Below are positions 56,410 through 64,000 of a DNA stretch of 64,000 bases, piece by piece. Location of the stretch: NCBI GenBank assembly GCA_963585895.1, contig CAUZXS010002511.1, positions 79,501 to 143,500 of the forward strand, read 5' to 3'. The position numbers were made by a program, and so were the translations under genes. The first letter of the stretch is position 1; each line of letters starts with the position of its first letter. The notes beneath the pieces are model-generated. The model saw nothing but the letters and a program-made list of their open reading frames with translations, was not told where the DNA came from and made no database searches. This stretch comes from Sepioteuthis lessoniana (Eukaryota; Mollusca; Cephalopoda; Myopsida; Loliginidae).

Positions 56410-57850
56410 AGAAGAAGAAGAAGATTTGTAAAAATTAGGAAGGAGCAGATTGAACTCCAAAAGTTGTGTGGAAAGAAAAGATTGTAAATTGAAGAGGAAG
56501 TCCCAAAAATATTTTTAAAAAATAGATTTTAAAACTGTGATGAAAAAATGGAAGTAATGCAAAGAAAGAAGGAAAAAAAAGTAAAATTAAAGGATAAAGA
56601 AGGTAAAGTTAAAAGAAAGAAAGATAGAAAGCGCGGTTAAGAAAGAAGTCTTAGAAAAAGGAGAATTTGCAAGAAAGAAAGTACTAGATCAAAGAAGGAA
56701 GAAATTCAACTAAAATAGAAAGAAGTCAGACTATGAAAGAAGACAAAGAAAGTAATAAAAAAGTCAAACAATAAATTAAAGTTAAGAAAAAAAGAAGCAA
56801 GACTATGAAAGAAAGTATTCAATCAAAAGAAAGATTAAAGATTATGAGGCAAGTAAGACTTTGAAAGAAGTAAAACACCAAGTCAAAGAAAAAAATATAA
56901 GAGATATGAAAAGTGAAATTAAGAAAGAAAAAATAAAGACATTTAAGAAAGAGACATAAGACAATGAGAGAAGTACGACTAAGAAAGAAAGTGTTGGAAC
57001 AAAGAGAGACATAAGAAAGAAAGACATAAGACAATGAGAGAAGTAAGACAAAGAAAGAAAGTATTGGCTCAAAGAGAGATATAAGAAAGAGACATAAGAC
57101 AATGAGAGAAGTACGACTAAGAAAGAAAGTGTTGGAACAAAGAGAGACATAAGAAAGAAAGACATAAGACAATGAGAGAAGTAAGACAAAGAAAGAAAGT
57201 ATTGGCTCAAAGAGAGATATAAGAAAGAGACATAAGACAATGAGAGAAGTACGACTAAGAAAGAAAGTGTTGGAACAAAGAGAGACATAAGAAAGAAAGA
57301 CATAAGACAATGAGAGAAGTACGACTAAGAAAGAAAGTGTTGGAACAAAGAGAGACATAAGAAAGAAAGACATAAGACAATGAGAGAAGTAAGACAAAGA
57401 AAGAAAGTATTGGCTCAAAGAGAGATATAAGAAAGAGACATAAGACAATAAGAGAAGTACGACTAATAAAGAAAGTATTGGATTAAAGAGAGACATGAGA
57501 AAGAAAGTGTTGGATCCAAGAGAGAGACTTAAGAAAGAAAGTACTGGATAAAAAAAAAGAAAGACATAAGATAATAAGAGAAGTAAGGCTAAGAAAGAAA
57601 GAAGTCCAATCAAGAAATATGATTAAGAAATACAGAAAAATAAAACTATGAAAGAAAGCAGATAAAAAAGAAATAAAGAAGTCTAACCAAGAAATGAGAC
57701 TAAGGAGGACAAAAGAGTAAGAATCGAGGCAAATAAAAAAGAAAGAAGTTTAAGAAATAAATAAAAGAAAGAAATAAGAATAATAAATAAAAAATGAGGG
57801 CAAAGAAATAAAGAAAGTATAATATTTCTTCAAACAAATAAAGAAAAACA
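56340..57850. repeat. 1.5-kb purine-rich strand (GA/AAG/AAAT rich)
   Basis: The plus strand is almost entirely A and G. It includes (AGT)n at about 56374-56408 and (AAG)n at 56409-56424. The 264- and 153-codon minus-strand frames are the pyrimidine complement read as Leu/Ser/Phe/Val and are not credible genes. Confidence 0.9.
56953..57560. repeat. Alternating 70/68-bp tandem repeat
   Basis: 'gacataagacaatgagagaa' starts at 56953, 57023, 57091, 57161, 57229, 57299, 57369 and, with one change, 57437. Spacing is 70, 68, 70, 68, 70, 70, 68. The 70-bp type has 'gtacgac' and 'gttggaac'; the 68-bp type has 'gtaagac' and 'attggctc'. The 138-bp dimer keeps the frame (46 codons), which is why long minus-strand frames exist. 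Confidence 0.95.
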
Positions 57851-57913
57851 TTAATTTCCTCTGTTTGCAAGGAAACCAAAAATACAATAAACAAACATAG
57901 CAAAAAATAATAT

Positions 57914-58566
57914 GTTTGGTTGCTTCGTTGGGTTTTATGGCATATCAACCTTTGTAGGTTATGTAATGCCAAATCTATTTTTATACAAATAATTAGTTCT
58001 ATTTTAAACAATTCAGTTTACGATGAGTAAACAGTTTAATTATCAAAAACATTTCTATTTCAAGCTATTCAGTTTATTCAAACAATTCTAATTCAGCTAA
58101 TTCACTTTATTATAAGTACAGATTTTGTTTACATATAGTTACAAGTAAAAACACTTCTATATTAAACAATTAAGTTTAGTGTAAGTACAGTTTCAATGTC
58201 AAAAACAGTTCCATTTCAAATAATTCAGTTTAGCATAAGTACGCAGTTTAATTGTCAAAAACATATCTATTTCAAGCTATTCAATTTCATCAAACAGTTC
58301 TAATTCAAACAATTCAGTTTAGCATAAGTATGCAGCTTAGTTCTACTTAACCCATAGATAGGGCCCAATCAGGTGCTACCATTCCAGGCCAGGGTGGACC
58401 TGGGAGCAATGGCAATGAAGGGGTGCTCTGCATTCCCCAAAGCCCCAGCATCACTGGAACTTCACCCTCAGATTGTTTAGTGTCATACCCAGGATACTCG
58501 TTGGGTGGAGGTCTTACCCTTCTGCAGAGGTGCAGTTGGTGTATTCTACAGCCCCAGGCAACCGGG
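57914..58566 (-). mobile_element. Family D element, full length
   Basis: 'ttttatggcatatcaacc' tail, about 8 monomers, head 'acccatagatagggccc', 'ccaggccagggtggacctgg', 'ggggtgctctgcattcccc', 'ctctgc...gtgcagttgg' and 'cagccccaggcaaccgg'. A similar structure to the copy at 27.5 kb. Confidence 0.93.
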
Positions 58567-58569
58567 CAA

Positions 58570-59434
58570 CAAAAAATAATACTTAATAAATTAAAAGAAA
58601 ACAAAAACAAAGCAAAAAGACTTTTGTAAAGTTCAAATAAAAATAAATAAAACTCCTAATATGTACACCATCACTTTTTATTCTTAATTTTAAAAGAAAG
58701 AAGAAAAATCAACAGATACATTGAATGTATCAGGAAAAAAAAATTGTAGAAAGGAAACAATATGACTGCCATCATTTCTTGTCATGAATACACTTATGAC
58801 ATAGACAGAAAAATCTCCCTTTCTTTTGTGCATTTCCAGAGGAAAGAAGAAGAGAAACAAATTTCATTATTTCTGTTACTTATTTATTTGTCTATTTATT
58901 TATTAAATATTGTTTCTTTTGCTTGATGTTTGCCTGAATAAAACACAATTAGTTTTGACAAATTTGCAACAGAAGGTGAGAGATCAACATCTCAATCAAC
59001 CCAATGATACAATATATATCTTTACTGACACAAGATCTTTTTTTTAAGTCTTTTTTTTTACTTGATTCTTCATTGCTAGTCTTTTATTGTTGTTGCTTCT
59101 TTTTTTTTTTTTGTATCTTCTTTCAAGCCGTTTCCAATGTATCCATGTCCAGAAGACATGCAGTTGTGTACGGCACTAAAAATGCATTGAAACAAGTATG
59201 CACATGCAAATTGAAAATAAAAAGAATAAAAAAATAAATAAATAAAAGTTTACCAAGAATAGGATTTATTTTTTTTTTTTTAGTTCATCCAAATTTACAA
59301 GCACAAATCAATCAATAATGGACGAGGACACAATCGTTTCTGTTTTCTCAACTGCTTCAGTATAAGTAATTCCCGCCTTTTTCCTTCTATTGCTCATCCA
59401 TTTTTCTGTCATTTTGAAAACCTTGCTTCTGCTC

Positions 59435-59470
<36 letters not shown>

Positions 59471-61000
59471 TTAATTTTTTTTCTCTTTCTTATTACCTTA
59501 AGCATAAATGCACACTAAATGTCATTTTGTTGAGATTTTTTCTCAGTTTTTTTGTTTTTGATGTCCAAGAGAAAGACTGCTTTATTGGAAAATGTTTATC
59601 ATTGATGCAATATATTTTTTCTATATAATTCTGGTTGACTTTGATATGCCAATAAAATTTTTACTTTTTATATTTAATATTCTTGTTTCTTGTTTTCATT
59701 CACTCTCTCTCTCTCCTTTTTTATTTTCTATTTTTCTATTGCTTCCAACTTTTCCTCTTTCATAGTTTTATTTCTCAGGTAGATTGATGATTTTCTTTGG
59801 TCAGGGTAGGGGGTAATATTTACTTTAATCTTATAGTTATAACACTCTGGGTTCTTGTCAGCTTTTCCTTTTCTTTTTTTTCTTTTAGGATGCTTGTATT
59901 ATTGTTTTTAATATTTTTGCTGATTTTTCAGTATTGTTTCTCTCTTTCATTCTCTCAGTGCTTTTTAAGCGTTCCTCTTTTGTTATCTTTTCCTGTTTTT
60001 TTGGGGGGGGGTATTGATTCATTTTGTTTTTCCTATTTCTTTTAATTCTTTAATTTTTTTATTCATTTATATTTTTTGTGGAAATTTTTTTTTCTTATTT
60101 AAGAATATTTGTTTTCAGTACTATTTTTGGCATCCATCATCCATATGTAGGAGAGTTCCAGCAATAAACAGGACCTTGTGTCACCGCCTGCCCTTGCAGA
60201 GTGAGTGAGTGGCCCTATACATTCATACCCCTTTCCAGTACTTGTAGTCTTTCTTATTCTATTGTATTTTCTAGTTTATAGCGTTTTTACTGGAGGGGGT
60301 TTTGTCGACTTCTGATATATATTTTCAGGTTTTTTCTTCTTTTTTAAAAAATTTCCTTTCACTCTTTATTTGTTTTTTAAAGTATTATTTATATCTTTTA
60401 TGGTTGTTAGTCTTCTGCTGGTCATTTATACATTATACTTGTCCTATTTTATTTTATGTTTTTAGCAGTAACTTTTTTTTCACCCTTAATTACTATCAAT
60501 GTCTTTATAAGTATCTGATCATTCTGACTAAATTGGTCATTTTTTCCCTTATTTATTTTCGAAATTTTTTGGATAATCAAACGTGATTCTCCTTTTTTTG
60601 TTGCCATTTTGCTTCAATAAAACTGATTGCCCTTATTTTATCTCTCAAATTCCAAGTGCTCTTCTCTGGAATTGGTCTATCAAAAATAGACAGATTATTG
60701 ACACTTCACTTAACACAGAAGCAAAACTTGAAACTTTATAATAGGACTTCTATAAGTGTCAAAAGAACGAAATTTACTGGAAGTTATTACCTATAGTGAC
60801 AAGAAACACAGAGATTATTGTATTGATATTCATACCCATATCAATCAACATATCCCACCGAGCCATAGCACTCAAACTAATATTCAGGAGCAATTATGAA
60901 AAAAAAAAAATTATACAGCATTAATTGCAAAAAATAGTCTCCAAATAAAAGAAACTGTCCTTATAAAAATTAAACAATTCACATTATACAAAATATATTT
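58570..61000. other. AT-rich then T-rich non-coding stretch
   Basis: 59.6-60.6 kb is strongly T-rich on the plus strand, giving Phe/Leu/Ser frames without domains. TA tract with TG tail at 59438-59470. Nothing else recognised. Confidence 0.45.
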
Positions 61001-61007
61001 CCCTTTC

Positions 61008-61375
61008 TTAGTTGGGCTTGAGGACTGATTTTTTAGCCTGTCAACCCTTATTGGGTATTTAACAGTAAACTGATTTTTCTTTTTGCAAAGGATTATATGT
61101 TTTTGGGCAACTATTCCTGTTTAATCAAAAATTTTTACAAGCACTTATGTATTTTCAATCAACTTATTCCTATCTAATAGTATAAATTCGTGCACAATTA
61201 TATGTTTCAAGTATTCTATTCTAATACTAATAATCTGCACCCAATTGTATAGTTTTAAGTATTCTAATCTGATTGTAATAATTTTAACACACTTACATGT
61301 TTTCAAGTATTCTAATCTCATACTAATAATTTCCACGCAATTATATAGTTTCAAGTATTTTTTTTAGAAAATTAT
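61008..61375 (-). mobile_element. Family D tail fragment
   Basis: 'tttagcctgtcaaccc...gggtatttaacag' start, then four monomers 'tttcaagtattctaatct'. No head. Confidence 0.7.
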
Positions 61376-61424
61376 GACTTTTTGCTACACCTAAGAGAAC
61401 TTTGATAACAATAAGTAAAAAGTA

Positions 61425-61650
61425 AAGTTGGCGACCATAGTCGAGGGTGACCCAAAGGCTCTCTTTTCGATAGCTACTACACCAAGGTGTAGGGGAGGGT
61501 GCTACTCCTTTCCCTGGATTTCTCCATTTTACCCTTGATCCTTACCTTATTATGCTGAGTGCTAAAGAAGGAGGCATCAAGTACCATTTTTAAAGTCTTT
61601 GGTATGACGCAATCTGGGATTGAACCCAGGTCAACCAATGGAAAATAGTC
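61425..61650 (-). mobile_element. SINE C, head-truncated
   Basis: 'aaagttggcgaccatagtcg' to 'gcaatctgggattgaaccc', where it stops at the B box; the A-box part is missing. Confidence 0.88.
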
Positions 61651-61677
61651 ACTTCCTTTGTGTGTCTAATTGGGTAG

Positions 61678-61912
61678 GTTTGGTTTCTTTGTTTTTATGG
61701 TATATCAATCTTAATGGGTTATTCAATGCTAAAGCCATCCTTGTAGGAGGATGAAAGTGGTACTATTTTGCCTATAGCTGAGGGATATGGTGGTTTATAC
61801 TTTTCCCAAGGGCATTAGTCTGAAAGTGAATGTGATAGTACAACTGAAGTTCGAACTTGTTTACTTTGAGGCTGCAGTCCAATACTTTATCCATTATTCC
61901 ACAGGGAGTCCT
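61678..61912 (-). mobile_element. SINE B
   Basis: 'tatggtatatcaatc' tail, 'aagccatccttgtagga', 'agggcattagtctgaaagtg', 'gaagttcgaacttg' B box and 'ttatccattattccacaggg' head. Confidence 0.9.
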
Positions 61913-61919
61913 CTATGTG

Positions 61920-62640
61920 TGTCTAAGCCATTTAAGTTTCATTAAAATTGGTGGCAATAATAAAAAATGGTTCGGTTCTTTTCCTTTTTTTTTTTTTCGT
62001 ACTCCAACGCTGTTGATTGGGATAATCGTTTGTATTGATAGTAAAAGTGAATTGATGATAATGTTTTCAGTTTGTTCTCAAAACACCACAAATCTCAACA
62101 ACTTAAAGAGTGATTATTCTTCCTTATATCTAAAAGGCATGAAAAATGTCTTTTAGTGCCTCTTGTAAACATAAAGCTATAACTCTTTTGTCAGTACTGA
62201 ATGGGAAAAAAACAATAATAACAAGATAAAAATGAATAGCTAAACCCGTCTATCAAAGACATAATAATTTTTTTTTCATATTTATTTTTCTAGGTAACTT
62301 ACAAAATGAAGAAGTACAGATGATAATATGAACATTTGGCATTTGACACTTTAGCATTTATCATAAAGTGGAACTCTCTGTAAAGAAGGAACAAATATTT
62401 TTGAATGCAAAATTTTAAATTTTGAAAAATCATAAAAATGAATACAGAATTTAAATGGATCAATTTTCAAATAAAAATCAAAATATATGATCACAGATAT
62501 TTACTGAGCCAAGTTCAGGCAGCAACTTTCGAAGAAGTCTGAACTTGACTGCTTGTCTGAAAATCTAAATTTTCACTTTAGGTCAAAAACTGACTACAAG
62601 CTCTAGTAGGAAAGAGACAATGAATCCAGTTCAGAGGCTT
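61920..62640. other. AT-rich non-coding stretch
   Basis: The 99-codon frame from 61857 starts inside SINE B and has no domain. Nothing else recognised. Confidence 0.4.
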
Positions 62641-62654
62641 CAGTATAGATTTAA

Positions 62655-62945
62655 GAAGGAGCTCTTAGTGTAACTGTATTGTAGAAAATGGAATTGTCAT
62701 CCCAAGTTCAAATCCTGGTTGAAGCTATTAGTGTTTTATTTTGTGCTTATGCCCTTGGGAAAGACATGAATCCATCTATTCTCTCCAGCAATGGATAAAT
62801 AGTAGGGCTGACTAGGTTTTTTAGCCTTGTTAAGACAACCAGTTTAGGAGAAGGAAAACTCTGAATTCAAGCCCGCAGTACTCAGCTTAAAAATCATCCT
62901 TATGTTTACATCCTATTTGTTGCAGAGGGAATAGATAAATATATA
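62655..62945 (+). mobile_element. SINE A, diverged
   Basis: 'cccaagttcaaatcctgg' B box, 'cccttgggaaagacatgaat', 'aatggataaatagtagggct', 'gaaggaaaactctgaattc', and end 'ttgcagagggaatagataaa'. Confidence 0.85.
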
Positions 62946-63179
62946 CAGAGTAGATCAGAAGTAGTTGGGGAGTCATTCTACCCCATCCTGTACAAAGCGG
63001 GTGATAAAGTTCTCAGTCCAACCAAGATAGGAATGACCTATAGTCATGAAACATACATGCTATTTCACATGTTCATCCTGAAATTTAACTCACTTGATTA
63101 GTCCATTCTTGGTTAGGTTGAGAACTTTTCAACAATCATTTGCGTATGATTGTAGTTCAGATTTGTCTCTTACAAATTG

Positions 63180-63655
63180 TGTGTAGCTCATTCGGCAAGG
63201 GGTGTAGAATACACGAGTGTCTTAGATATGTCATGAAACCATCTGATGGTGAGGCTCCAATCCTGAAACTTTGGGGAATACGGAGTACCCTATCATTGAC
63301 ATTACTCCCAAGTCCACACTGACCTGGAATGGTAGTACCTGCTAGGGTCCTATCTATGGGTCAAACATAGAATTCATGTTAAATAGCAATCCTTGAAACC
63401 ATTTAACTGTGTGCATATAAAAGTATGAGTGTTAAATAGCAGGACTTGAAACCATTTCAATCTTTGCAAACAATAAATAGCAGTACTTGAAACTATTTAA
63501 CTGTGTGCAAAAAAAATGAGTTCTGGCTCATTTAAAAAATAATGTTACTTATAAAGTATTAACTTAAAAATCAAATATATATAATATATAGGTATAAACA
63601 GAATCTGGCATTAAATGACCAACATGAGTTGATGTGGCATAAATCAGAACCAAAC
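63180..63655 (+). mobile_element. Family D element
   Basis: 'gtagctcattcggc' start, 'gtgtagaatacacgagtgtc', 'ctgatggtgaggctccaatc', 'ggggaatacggagtacc', 'tatctatgggtcaaa'. The tail has 'cttgaaaccatttaactg' monomers and the end 'ctggcattaaatgacc...gttgatgtggcata'. Confidence 0.88.
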
Positions 63656-63682
63656 CTAACCAAACAAATTGTTGCTCTTCAG

Positions 63683-63766
63683 ACAACCGTTGAAAGCCTG
63701 AAAAGAACTGTTGAAAGCCTGAAAAAAAAAATGAAACACTCCAAAACCTCTGACATTTTTTTCTAA
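63683..63766 (+). CDS. Candidate terminal coding exon with heptad repeats
   Basis: A splice-acceptor-like 'attgttgctcttcag' ends at 63682. The frame from there reads TTVESLKRTVESLKKKMKHS and a few more residues, stopping at 63764-63766. The 21-bp duplication (gttgaaagcctgaaaa...) equals one 7-residue heptad with Val and Leu at a/d-like places, so a short coiled coil is plausible. AATAAA-like signals follow at about 63942 and 63955. It is only 28 codons and no donor exon is in view, so it may be chance. Confidence 0.2.
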   Translation, partial: TTVESLKRTVESLKKKMKHSKTSDIFF

Positions 63767-64000
63767 ACCTTTTTTTTTTAATTTTTAAAAATGATATTTT
63801 ATCCGTTTATTTATTAATTATCTTTTTGATAAAGCTTGATCATTCGTTTTATTACTTTTGATAAGTATTTTCTTTCATCTTTTTTATTTTAGTTGCTTTT
63901 TATCAAATCTGAACTTAGTCATTATTCCTAAAACAGCGAGGAATAAAGACAATAATAAAGAATAAACTCTTGGTTCTGAGAAGTTAAAAGGATGATGAAT

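Noticed and set aside
56819..57613. 264-codon minus-strand frame, Leu/Ser/Phe-rich with repeats, looking like a membrane protein
   Set aside because: It is the complement of a GA-rich tandem repeat whose 138-bp period keeps frame. A second overlapping frame of 153 codons is equally open, so openness carries no information.

Overview
This window looks like non-coding, repeat-dominated DNA from an animal nuclear genome. It is AT-rich, full of long (TA)n tracts, and carries many degraded non-LTR retrotransposons, mariner and hAT relics and several families of tRNA-derived SINEs. The retrotransposon type and SINE density fit an invertebrate. A mollusc, perhaps a cephalopod, is my best guess, but no marker gene here proves it. 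I recognise no intact cellular protein gene, rRNA or tRNA gene, and nothing bacterial such as an operon or CRISPR array. Most long open frames are translations of microsatellites or tandem repeats.

Layout. 1-5.4 kb: a 157-bp tandem array grown inside a SINE, then AT-rich low-complexity DNA. 5.8-13.1 kb: SINEs, CR1/L2-like LINE 3' ends with a 36-nt inverted repeat, an internally deleted mariner, and a B<-D<-A SINE nest with a clear target-site duplication. 13.1-16.6 kb: dense TA/TG/GA microsatellites and a full-length family D element. 16.6-24.5 kb: a hAT relic with its target duplication, LINE and SINE fragments, a second mariner relic, and a SINE with a perfect 16-bp duplication. 24.5-36.5 kb: perfect hairpins, three inverted-repeat units, a foldback element and many SINEs. 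36.5-46.9 kb: a 3.2-kb degraded LINE holding a SINE. 46.9-56.2 kb: more SINE C, a candidate regulatory stretch (49.3-51.3 kb), another LINE 3' end, and a 43-bp satellite with higher-order structure. 56.3-57.9 kb: a purine-rich strand with 70/68-bp alternating repeats. 58-64 kb: SINEs, T-rich DNA, and at the right edge a possible last coding exon with a heptad repeat.

SINE family names (A-E) are mine and defined only by comparison inside this window. A, B, C and E carry tRNA-like pol III boxes. B and D share a 3' tail that can form a hairpin, which suggests they use the same LINE machinery. The window is best read as intergenic or large-intron DNA. Its biological content is the history of these mobile elements and the higher-order structure of its tandem arrays.
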